A stretch of 5,044 nt of DNA from an uncultured Saprospiraceae bacterium. Its GTDB lineage: Bacteria > Bacteroidota > Bacteroidia > Chitinophagales > Saprospiraceae. The stretch is from the NCBI GenBank assembly GCA_937921525.1, contig CAKZUM010000210.1, forward strand, positions 1 through 5,044, written 5' to 3'. The notes under the pieces are model-generated. The model was not told the DNA's origin. It made no database searches and saw only the letters and a program-made list of their open reading frames with translations. Below, piece by piece: positions 1 to 4,860 of the stretch. The stretch's first letter is position 1, and every line of letters begins with the position of its first letter. The position numbers were made by a program, and so were the translations under genes.

Positions 1-171
1 TACTGAATTGCAAACAAAAAAAATAATTTCTTTTTTTTTAAAAAAACTATGTCACATTTTCGGAAACTCAAGTAGGTTTACAACTCAATATTTCTACAAA
101 TTGCTACTTCTTCCCCATCTAGACATTTCCCCGTATTAATCAACTAAATCTACGATCTACAAAGCAGGCTT
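1..171. other. 5' noncoding leader region of the first gene
   Basis: No coding segment is visible here. The left part has homopolymer tracts: A8 at 16-23, T9 at 31-39 and A7 at 40-46. The A8 and T9 tracts could pair as a weak A/T hairpin, perhaps the tail of a terminator from a gene off the left edge. A partial match to the Bacteroidota -7 box, TAGGTTTA, lies at 73-80, but it lacks a convincing upstream TTG at the right distance, so I do not call a promoter. Confidence 0.4.
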
Positions 172-846
172 ATGAAAAGGAAACTAATGTTAACACTCGC
201 CTCCCTAGTAATCATCACCGCATATACTTATGCAGCAGTGGTATATTCTACGCCATTGAAGGGTAAAGAACTGGCAATGGGGAATTTGTTACAATGGGAA
301 ACTTCCTACGAAACAAATACAGACTTATTTATTATTGAAAAATCTACGGATGGTATTACTTTTAAAAATATCGGATCTATTGATGCCTCAGGAGATACCA
401 ATGATGAAAAAGCCTACCGTTACTTAGATACTAGCTTAGGAATGACTAAAAGTTATTACCGTTTGAAGGTAGTAGACCAAGATGGTACTTCTAGTTATTC
501 TCAAGTAACTACCGTTAATAAATTGAAGCCCAACCAGTTTTCTGTTGTAGCTTATAGCTCTGCATTAGCTGACAAATCTTTTGATATTTCTATTGATGCC
601 TTAACAGAAGGACAATTAGAATTTGAATTGGTAAGCTATCAAGGGGAGTTAGTTTATACGGACTTCCAATTTTTGTACCCAGGTTTGAATGAATTACAAG
701 TGAGTTTGGAAGATGCAACAGAAGGCATTTACAAGGTAAAGCTTAGAGTAGGGGAGGAGGAAGAAGTGTTAGTTATCCAAAAAGCGGGTGACGAATTAGC
801 AAAGAAAGTAAATATGGCATCTACTAAGAAAATTGGTAGACATTAA
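172..846 (+). CDS. exported hypothetical protein with an FnIII-like domain and a C-terminal beta-sandwich
   Basis: A 224-residue protein. Residues 1-22 look like a Sec signal peptide: basic start MKRK, hydrophobic core LMLTLASLVII, small residues at TYA/A for cleavage near 21-22. Residues about 38-115 match the FnIII-like module often found in secreted Bacteroidota proteins: LQWET near 40, FIIEKSTDG near 53-61, then SYYRLKVVDQDG (94-105) and YSQVTTV. Residues about 122-203 look like a second all-beta domain, broadly similar to type IX secretion sorting domains (QGELVY, EGIYKVKL, then EEEVLVIQK). The usual N-x-P motif at the start of such a sorting domain is absent, and a basic tail (KKVNMASTKKIGRH) follows, so I infer export to the periplasm or envelope but not type IX secretion. 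The ATG start is chosen because the signal peptide begins there; AGG lies a few bases upstream. The gene converges on radA. Function unknown. Confidence 0.85.
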   Translation: MKRKLMLTLASLVIITAYTYAAVVYSTPLKGKELAMGNLLQWETSYETNTDLFIIEKSTDGITFKNIGSIDASGDTNDEKAYRYLDTSLGMTKSYYRLKVVDQDGTSSYSQVTTVNKLKPNQFSVVAYSSALADKSFDISIDALTEGQLEFELVSYQGELVYTDFQFLYPGLNELQVSLEDATEGIYKVKLRVGEEEEVLVIQKAGDELAKKVNMASTKKIGRH

Positions 847-851
847 AATAT

Positions 852-869
852 AAAACCTTACAGGTTTTT
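852..869 (+). terminator. small hairpin just after the exported-protein gene
   Basis: AAAACCT (852-858) and AGGTTTT (862-868) form a perfect 7-bp stem around a 3-base loop, 5 bp after the stop codon and followed by only one more T. The A and T flanks let it act as a weak terminator for either strand. Its core, AACCT-AGGTT, recurs in the palindrome at 4814-4840. Confidence 0.5.
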
Positions 870-870
870 A

Positions 871-990
871 GAATAGAGAAGCGAGAACAGAGAATAGAGA
901 CGTATTCCATTTAAAAACAATGAAAATTTGTTTGTTCTGGAACGAAATACGTCTCTGCTCTCGCTTCTCTATTCTCTGTTCTATTTTTTT
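871..990. terminator. large imperfect fold-back with a T-run between convergent genes
   Basis: The 16 bases at 871-886 (GAATAGAGAAGCGAGA) are perfectly complementary to 959-974, and AGAGACGTATT at 896-906 is perfectly complementary to 946-956. The two stems are separated by an asymmetric internal loop and enclose an A/T-rich loop of about 39 bases. Both arms carry the sub-motif AGAGAATAGAGA, so the arms are also partly direct repeats. T7 follows at 984-990, fitting a terminator for the rightward gene; the stop codon of radA lies directly beyond, so the structure may also end radA transcripts. The size and internal repetition suggest a dispersed fold-back element rather than a simple terminator, but copy number cannot be judged here. 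Confidence 0.6.
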
Positions 991-991
991 A

Positions 992-2365
992 CTAAGGCTC
1001 AAATAACCTACGATACAACTCTTCCATCTTTCCAATAGGAACTACTTCCACATCATATTTATCTAGAGTTAATCCTTTCAAATTATACTTTGAAATATAG
1101 ATTTGCTTGAACCCTAACTTGGCAGCCTCTTGTATACGTTGATCAATCCGACTCACCGCACGAATTTCACCAGATAAGCCAACTTCCCCTGCAAAGCAAA
1201 TCGTACTAGGAATAGCTATATCTTCCAAAGAAGAAATCAAAGCACTCACGATAGCTAAGTCGATAGCAGGGTCCACAATCTTGATCCCACCAGCCAGATT
1301 CAGAAACACATCTTGTTGACCATATTGGAAACCACAACGTTTTTCCAATACAGCCAATAACATACTCAATCTACGAAGGTCAAAGCCTGTAGCAGATCGT
1401 TGAGGCGTACCATAGACAGCGGTACTGACAAGTGCTTGGGTTTCAATAAGCATTGGGCGCATTCCTTCCATTGTAGCAGCAACCGCACTTCCACTTAAAT
1501 CTTCTTCGTTTTGAGATAATAGTAACTCAGAAGGATTAGATACTTCTCGCAAGCCAGTTGCCTGCATTTCGTAAATACCCATTTCATCTGTAGAGCCAAA
1601 ACGATTTTTCTTGGTTCGTAAAATTCTATAGGTATAATGTTGATCTCCTTCAAATTGTAGTACCGCATCCACAATATGTTCCAATAGCTTAGGCCCAGCT
1701 AAGGAACCTTCTTTGGTAATATGACCAATTAAGAAAACAGGAATATTTGTGTCTTTTGCAAATCGCTGAAGCTCTACTGCACAATCCCGCACTTGGGAAA
1801 TACTACCAGGGGCAGACTCAATATGAGGAGAAGACAAGGTCTGTATGGAATCGACAATTAATAAATCTGGTTGGGATTGCTGTGCTTGCGTTAATATCTT
1901 ACCAACGTTTGTTTCCGTTAGGATATAACAGTTGTCTTGGTTCTTTCCGATTCTATCTGCCCGCATTTTGATTTGCTCTTCACTTTCTTCTCCGGAGACA
2001 TATAACACTTTAGCAGGTATAGAGGTAGCTACTTGCAAGAGTAATGTAGACTTTCCGATGCCTGGTTGTCCACCTATTAAAATGATAGATCCTTGAACAA
2101 TTCCGCCACCTAAGACCCGATTTAACTCCGAATCAGTCGTGACTAAACGAGGTTTGGTATTGGGTTTTATTTCAGGAAGCGGAATAGGCTTTGCACTACT
2201 TTTATCTTTCGCCCATAGCTTTTTCTTTTCTTCTTGTTTGGTGGGTTTGGTGATGATGTCTTCTTGGTAGGTATTCCACTTTTCACATGCTGGACATTTA
2301 CCGATCCATTTAGGAGAAGTAGCACCACAATCTCCACAAATAAATATCTTTCTTACTTTAGCCAA
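992..2365 (-). CDS. radA: DNA repair protein RadA (Sms), RecA-like ATPase with Lon-like domain
   Basis: RadA is a cytoplasmic ATP-dependent helicase-like protein that helps process recombination intermediates and drive branch migration together with RecA. From the TTG at 2365 the protein has 457 residues, the usual family length. An N-terminal C4 zinc finger has cysteines at 10, 13, 24 and 27 (CGDC, CPAC). Walker A is GGQPGIGKST at 98-107 and Walker B LLIVDSIQ at 168-175. The RadA signature KNRFG is at 253-257. The C-terminal Lon-protease-like domain covers about 280-457, with GGIKI near 359-363 and AGEVGLSGEIRAV near 392-404. There is no ATG before the zinc finger and a stop codon (TAG, 2402-2404) lies upstream. 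TTG at 2365 gives MAKVRKIF, matching the conserved family N-terminus; TTG at 2383 would add six residues. A good promoter lies just upstream, giving a leader of about 35 bases. It is transcribed alone and converges on the exported-protein gene. Confidence 0.97.
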   Translation of the reverse strand: MAKVRKIFICGDCGATSPKWIGKCPACEKWNTYQEDIITKPTKQEEKKKLWAKDKSSAKPIPLPEIKPNTKPRLVTTDSELNRVLGGGIVQGSIILIGGQPGIGKSTLLLQVATSIPAKVLYVSGEESEEQIKMRADRIGKNQDNCYILTETNVGKILTQAQQSQPDLLIVDSIQTLSSPHIESAPGSISQVRDCAVELQRFAKDTNIPVFLIGHITKEGSLAGPKLLEHIVDAVLQFEGDQHYTYRILRTKKNRFGSTDEMGIYEMQATGLREVSNPSELLLSQNEEDLSGSAVAATMEGMRPMLIETQALVSTAVYGTPQRSATGFDLRRLSMLLAVLEKRCGFQYGQQDVFLNLAGGIKIVDPAIDLAIVSALISSLEDIAIPSTICFAGEVGLSGEIRAVSRIDQRIQEAAKLGFKQIYISKYNLKGLTLDKYDVEVVPIGKMEELYRRLFEP

Positions 2366-2407
2366 TGTAGTTTTTTTTACCAATAATTTTGGAAAAATTC
2401 CCTATCG

Positions 2408-2436
2408 CAAAGATATTAGTTTTTAATTAGTAACAA
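2408..2436 (-). promoter_or_regulatory. Bacteroidota-type promoter of radA
   Basis: On the minus strand, TATCTTTG (plus 2408-2415) is a perfect match to the TAnnTTTG -7 box of the Bacteroidota primary sigma factor. TTG (plus 2434-2436, within GTTG) lies 18 bases upstream, at a suitable -33 position. Transcription would start near 2401, just before the radA reading frame, which supports a start at one of the two TTG codons. Confidence 0.6.
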
Positions 2437-2742
2437 CGAAAGTATAAGTATTGTATTTGGGGGAGATTATGATAAAAAAAATTGTGACCTGCTAGAGTAA
2501 TTTGCGTCTCAATATCGTGTATTATTCATATTTGTAGCTGATTGTCAAGGCTTTAGGTCTTGTGTTTTAGTAGTATTGAACCTTATATTCCTATACAATA
2601 AGGTAAGGAAATGAATAATAAGAAAGATTGTTTTTAACGATTTAGTAATCGTACAAGATACTATAACTAGTAAAAAAAAGACGCTTAGTCTTTCAAGATT
2701 TTTCTATATGTAGATTGTTTTCATTTGGTTTTTTGGGGTTAT
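2437..2742. other. noncoding region with small hairpins, possible untranslated RNA upstream of an orphan terminator
   Basis: All frames are interrupted and I recognise no protein or known RNA family. Three short hairpins are visible: ACCTTAT (2580-2586) with ATAAGGT (2598-2604); ACGATT (2637-2642) with AATCGT (2647-2652); and AAAGAC (2677-2682) with GTCTTT (2688-2693). They lead into a strong rightward terminator at 2743-2782. A weak promoter candidate is TTTG at 2501-2504 with CATATTTG at 2527-2534 (one mismatch, 22-base gap), which would give an RNA of roughly 240 bases. This is inference; only the hairpins and the terminator are seen directly. Confidence 0.3.
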
Positions 2743-2782
2743 ACGGGGTGCGTCGTTCTGCGATTGTACCCCGTTTTTTTTT
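2743..2782 (+). terminator. strong orphan intrinsic terminator
   Basis: ACGGGGT (2743-2749) pairs with ACCCCGT (2768-2774). The stem continues inward through wobble pairs and a one-base bulge to TCG/CGA around the 5-base loop TTCTG, and is followed by T9 (2774-2782). The T-run makes it a plus-strand terminator. No coding sequence precedes it on that strand, so it must end either a noncoding RNA or long read-through. It abuts the 3' end of the DksA-like pseudogene, which comes from the opposite direction; on that strand no T-run follows the stem. Confidence 0.8.
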
Positions 2783-2831
2783 ACCTACCTAGCACAGCGC
2801 ACACATTTAGTACTTTCTGGCATAAACATTA

Positions 2832-2839
2832 ACCGTTTT
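2832..2839. repeat. left target-site duplication of the MITE-like element
   Basis: ACCGTTTT directly abuts the left terminal inverted repeat and is identical to 3028-3035. On the minus strand it reads AAAACGGT, coding for the AKR region of the split DksA-like gene. One copy belongs to the original gene and the other arose at insertion. Confidence 0.88.
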
Positions 2840-2880
2840 GACAAGTTTATCCAGATGGTTGACAGTTGTTTTTTAAAAAA

Positions 2881-2910
2881 TTCAACTTCAATCTCAACTT
2901 CAACCTCAAA
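2881..2910. repeat. degenerate hexanucleotide array (TTCAAC-type), left arm of the MITE-like element
   Basis: Five consecutive hexamers, TTCAAC, TTCAAT, CTCAAC, TTCAAC and CTCAAA, form the left arm. They are complementary, with some mismatches and G.T pairs, to the TTGAAG array in the right arm. Because both arms are 6-bp periodic, they can pair in several registers. Confidence 0.8.
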
Positions 2911-2950
2911 ACGAGATGTTGACAGCCTGTTTTAAGGTCAACGTCATAAT

Positions 2951-2986
2951 TTGAAGTTGAAGTTGAAGTTGAAGTTGAGTTTGAAG
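2951..2986. repeat. hexanucleotide array (TTGAAG-type), right arm of the MITE-like element
   Basis: Four perfect TTGAAG copies at 2951-2974 are followed by TTGAGT and another TTGAAG. This arm is more uniform than the left one, suggesting recent slippage expansion or homogenisation after the element formed. Copy number is a likely site of strain-to-strain variation. Confidence 0.85.
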
Positions 2987-3027
2987 TTAAAAGTGTCAAC
3001 TACTTTTTGGCTTTAGATAAACTTGTC

Positions 3028-3035
3028 ACCGTTTT
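3028..3035. repeat. right target-site duplication of the MITE-like element
   Basis: ACCGTTTT directly follows the right terminal inverted repeat and is identical to 2832-2839. The next base (G) also matches the first base of the left inverted repeat, so the duplication could formally be read as 9 bp. Confidence 0.88.
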
Positions 3036-3136
3036 GCTTGGATTCCTTTCTTGCAGTATAGACAAATCCCAAATTCAGGTTTATCTACTTTTACAAGTGC
3101 TACCTCTAAACTATCCCTTGTGGCTTATAGCTAGGT

Positions 3137-3164
3137 TTTGATTGTTCTAAAAGTCTTATTTTTG
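3137..3164 (+). promoter_or_regulatory. probable promoter of the M42 peptidase gene
   Basis: TATTTTTG at 3157-3164 matches the TAnnTTTG -7 consensus exactly, and TTTG at 3137-3140 can serve as the -33 box with a 16-base gap, slightly short for this type. Transcription would begin near 3171, leaving an A/T-rich leader of about 50 bases with no Shine-Dalgarno motif. The box lies just upstream of the decayed DksA-like gene, in sequence that may once have been that gene's 5' part. Confidence 0.5.
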
Positions 3165-3222
3165 CGAACTAATTATTTTAAAAATACGAAATTAATCAAG
3201 TATTATCATAATATAAGACTAA

Positions 3223-4272
3223 ATGAAAAATCTAGCCCTTTTAAAAAAGATATGTCAAGTGCCAGGCGCACCAGGATTTGAACAAAAAATTCGTGCTTTG
3301 GTGATTGAAGAAGTACGACCATTAGTGGATGAATTGAGTATTGATGCGATGGGCAATGTGATCGCTATCAAAAAAGGAAAAACAGCTAAAAAGGCAATGG
3401 TAGCTGCCCACATGGACGAGATTGGTTTCATAGTGACGCATATTGATGATGATGGCTTTGTGCGTTTCCATACCCTAGGCGGTTTTGATCCCAAAACATT
3501 AACGGCACAAAGGGTAATTATTCATGGTAAAAAGGATGTGATGGGCGTAATGGGATCTAAGCCTATTCACATTATGAAGCCAGAAGAAAGAGGAAAAGCT
3601 ATTAGAACGCAAGATTTTTTCATTGATACAGGGATGAAGAAAAAGGATGTGGAGAAATTAGTGCAAGTAGGAAATCCGATTACACGTGAGCGAGCATTGA
3701 TAGAGATGGGAGAATGCCTCAATAGTAAGTCTTTAGATAATAGAATTTCTGTATTTATTTTAATTGAGGTATTACGAGCATTACAAAAGAAGAAAGTTCC
3801 TTATGATATATACGGCGTTTTTACAGTACAAGAAGAGATAGGACTTCGTGGTGCAATTAGTTCTGCTCATTTGATTGATCCTGATTTTGGTTTTGGTTTA
3901 GATACCACTATTGCATTTGATGTACCGGGATCAAACCCCCATGAAAGAGTGACCAGTTTAGGAAAGGGGGCTGCTATTAAAATAATGGATGGTTCTACGG
4001 TATGTGATTATAGAATGGTGCAGTATTTAAAAAATTTGGGAACAAAGAAAAAAATTAAATGGCAACCCGAAATTTTACCTGCGGGAGGGACAGATACTGC
4101 CGCAATACAGCGTTATGGTAAACACGGAGCCATAACTGGGGCTATATCTATTCCAACTCGCCACATTCATCAATCCATTGAAATGGTGCATAAAGAAGAT
4201 GTGACAAATTGTATTGCGCTACTACAAGCAGGTTTGATAAACCTAAATAAATATGACTGGACTTTTAAGTAG
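3223..4272 (+). CDS. M42-family metallo-aminopeptidase (tetrahedral aminopeptidase / FrvX type)
   Basis: A 349-residue cytosolic peptidase that should remove N-terminal residues from short peptides released by proteasome-like proteases. M42 enzymes use two metal ions and usually assemble into a 12-subunit tetrahedron; some relatives are misnamed endoglucanase (CelM). The expected ligands are all visible: H63 and D65 in AAHMDEIGF, bridging D172 in SKSLDNR, catalytic E204 and ligand E205 in TVQEEIGLRG, D227 in GLDTT, and H316 in IPTRHIHQ. The segment at about 70-165 is the beta-rich dimerisation domain inserted in the peptidase fold. Length is typical and nothing appears broken. The start at 3223 (MKNLALLKKICQVPGAPGFE) matches the family N-terminus. 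The substrate preference (glutamyl, leucyl or other) cannot be read from sequence. The next gene begins 103 bp downstream on the same strand. Confidence 0.95.
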   Translation: MKNLALLKKICQVPGAPGFEQKIRALVIEEVRPLVDELSIDAMGNVIAIKKGKTAKKAMVAAHMDEIGFIVTHIDDDGFVRFHTLGGFDPKTLTAQRVIIHGKKDVMGVMGSKPIHIMKPEERGKAIRTQDFFIDTGMKKKDVEKLVQVGNPITRERALIEMGECLNSKSLDNRISVFILIEVLRALQKKKVPYDIYGVFTVQEEIGLRGAISSAHLIDPDFGFGLDTTIAFDVPGSNPHERVTSLGKGAAIKIMDGSTVCDYRMVQYLKNLGTKKKIKWQPEILPAGGTDTAAIQRYGKHGAITGAISIPTRHIHQSIEMVHKEDVTNCIALLQAGLINLNKYDWTFK

Positions 4273-4279
4273 AAAAGTC
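4260..4279 (+). other. weak hairpin across the M42 peptidase stop codon
   Basis: GACTTTT (4260-4266) pairs with AAAAGTC (4273-4279) around a 6-base loop that contains the TAG stop. No T-run follows, so I do not call it a terminator; read-through into the PCD gene is likely. Confidence 0.35.
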
Positions 4280-4375
4280 ATATATTACAATTTGTATTAA
4301 TTTGCTTCAAGAGTGGTTCTGCTATTCCAAATCAAATTATCAAATGAAATTTTTCAGAGAACAAACATTAATCCT

Positions 4376-4645
4376 ATGTGGCAAAAGAACAACAATCAAC
4401 TGCAACGGCAGTTTGTATTCAATGATTTCACGGAAACTTTTGCATTTATGACAGAAGTTGCCATGATTGCGGAAAAACAAAGGCACCATCCTACGTGGAC
4501 AAATTTCAAGAACACAATAGATATTTGCTTATCTACTCCTGATGCTGGTAATATTGTTACCAACAAGGATCGAGAATTGGCAGAGGCTATTGATCGAGTC
4601 TACGAAAAGTATAGTAGAGATACTAGAAGACAGATTCGAGCCTAA
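4376..4645 (+). CDS. pterin-4a-carbinolamine dehydratase family protein, atypical active site
   Basis: The family dehydrates 4a-hydroxytetrahydrobiopterin, recycling the cofactor of aromatic amino acid hydroxylases; relatives (PhhB, DCoH) are small cytosolic proteins. The 89 residues cover the whole family domain. FVFNDFTETFAFMTEVAMIAEK leads to the active-site motif EKQRHHP with E33, H37 and H38, followed by DICLSTPDAGNIVTNKD. In rat/human DCoH the third active-site histidine (His79) lies 18 residues after the first, in STH; here that position is P55 (codon CCT, one base from CAT). The aromatic residue usual at DCoH position 69 is K45. Activity may be reduced or lost. I choose ATG at 4376 because MWQKNNNQL matches the family N-terminus; a GTG at 4313 would add 21 unconserved residues. 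Probably co-transcribed with the upstream peptidase gene. Confidence 0.88.
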   Translation: MWQKNNNQLQRQFVFNDFTETFAFMTEVAMIAEKQRHHPTWTNFKNTIDICLSTPDAGNIVTNKDRELAEAIDRVYEKYSRDTRRQIRA

Positions 4646-4663
4646 ACTGTTTTTAGCAATACC

Positions 4664-4702
4664 AAGAAGGGGATGCATTACTACAATGCATCCCCTTCTT
4701 TT
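4664..4702 (+). terminator. strong intrinsic terminator after the PCD gene
   Basis: AAGAAGGGGATGCATT (4664-4679) and its exact complement (4685-4700) form a perfect 16-bp stem with the 5-base loop ACTAC, followed by TTTT. It lies 18 bp after the stop codon and should end the M42-PCD transcript. Confidence 0.88.
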
Positions 4703-4720
4703 ATTGATTTGAGCGTAAAA

Positions 4721-4796
4721 TAGTTCAAGAGCATTTTTCTAAAATTGATCGGATCACCTGCAGTGGTCCGATCAAGCTGCACGTTTTATTGAACTA
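4721..4796. repeat. nested fold-back with an inner 13-bp hairpin
   Basis: Outer inverted repeats TAGTTCAA (4721-4728) and TTGAACTA (4789-4796) flank an inner hairpin. In it TTGATCGGA (4745-4753) pairs with TCCGATCAA (4767-4775), extended inward by four more pairs including one G.T, with loop CTGCA. No T-run follows. It lies between two terminators in a convergent spacer. The ends could be read as TA plus GTTCAA inverted repeats, as in TA-targeting MITEs, but no longer target duplication supports this. Confidence 0.5.
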
Positions 4797-4813
4797 CTGT
4801 AAGTGATTTTAAG

Positions 4814-4846
4814 TTTACTAAACCTTCAAGGTTTAGTAAATTTTTT
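4814..4846. terminator. palindromic terminator between convergent genes
   Basis: TTTACTAAACCTT (4814-4826) and AAGGTTTAGTAAA (4828-4840) are exact complements around a single C; in practice the hairpin has about 11-12 bp with a small loop. T6 at 4841-4846 favours the plus strand. The leftward gene ends at 4861, so the palindrome may end its transcripts as well. It shares the AACCT-AGGTT core with 852-868. Confidence 0.75.
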
Positions 4847-4860
4847 CATAAACCAATTCT

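Larger units (their letters stand above)
2840..3027. mobile_element. 188-bp MITE-like fold-back element inserted in a DksA-like gene
   Basis: The ends are perfect 12-bp inverted repeats, GACAAGTTTATC (2840-2851) and GATAAACTTGTC (3016-3027), flanked by 8-bp direct repeats. Further inward, GTTGACA (2858-2864) pairs with TGTCAAC (2994-3000); hexanucleotide arrays at 2881-2910 and 2951-2986 face each other; and at the centre GATGTTGAC (2915-2923) pairs with GTCAACGTC (2937-2945) with one wobble. The whole element can therefore fold into one long imperfect hairpin with a loop of about 13 bases. It has no coding capacity, so it would have been moved by a transposase encoded elsewhere. Eight-bp duplications occur in several transposase families (for example ISL3, IS66, IS256, IS1595); I cannot assign the parent from these ends. 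Confidence 0.88.
2785..3124 (-). pseudogene. TraR/DksA-type zinc-finger protein gene, broken by a MITE-like insertion and lacking its N-terminal half
   Basis: Two minus-strand fragments belong to one gene. The upstream one (3124-3029) encodes 32 residues including DSLEVALVKVDKPEFGIC, then LYC and KKGIQAKR, and stops at a TGA created at the junction with the inserted element. The downstream one (2839-2785) encodes KRLMFMPESTKCVRCAR and a TAG stop. Removing 2840-3027 and one 8-bp repeat rejoins them in frame at AKRLM and gives C-x2-C, exactly 17 residues, C-x2-C, the DksA/TraR zinc site. Members of this family bind RNA polymerase through its secondary channel and modulate transcription, often with ppGpp. 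In-frame TAA and TAG codons lie just upstream of 3124, so the N-terminal coiled-coil part is missing or frameshifted. A stretch in another frame ending at 3106 (RLLEQSKPSYKPQGIV) could be a relic of it, but this is weak. The gene is almost certainly non-functional. Confidence 0.88.

Noticed and set aside
1747..1971. 74-codon open frame on the plus strand
   Set aside because: It lies wholly antisense to the conserved ATPase core of radA and shows no recognisable features.
2470..2637. Two 8-codon peptides (MIKKIVTC and MNNKKDCF) as leader peptides
   Set aside because: Both are as short as expected by chance, have no conserved context, and no regulated gene follows them.
2743..2782. The hairpin as terminator of the DksA-like gene
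   Set aside because: On that strand the stem is preceded by A9 and not followed by a T-run, so its orientation fits the plus strand.
2437..2782. tRNA, tmRNA, RNase P or SRP RNA in the long spacer
   Set aside because: None of the characteristic conserved segments (T-loop, CCA end, RNase P or SRP core motifs) could be found by eye.
2858..2925. Two GTTGACAG copies as bacterial -35 promoter boxes
   Set aside because: Bacteroidota promoters use TTTG/TAnnTTTG rather than TTGACA, and the motifs are symmetric parts of the fold-back.
2951..2986. Short regular repeats as a CRISPR array
   Set aside because: The repeats are 6 bp, tandem without spacers, and are part of the inverted-repeat arm of the mobile element.
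3255..3494. 79-codon open frame on the minus strand
   Set aside because: It lies antisense to the N-terminal part of the M42 peptidase, which is clearly the real gene.
4313..4375. GTG start giving 21 extra residues on the PCD-family protein
   Set aside because: The extension is unconserved in character, and ATG at 4376 gives the family's normal N-terminus and length.
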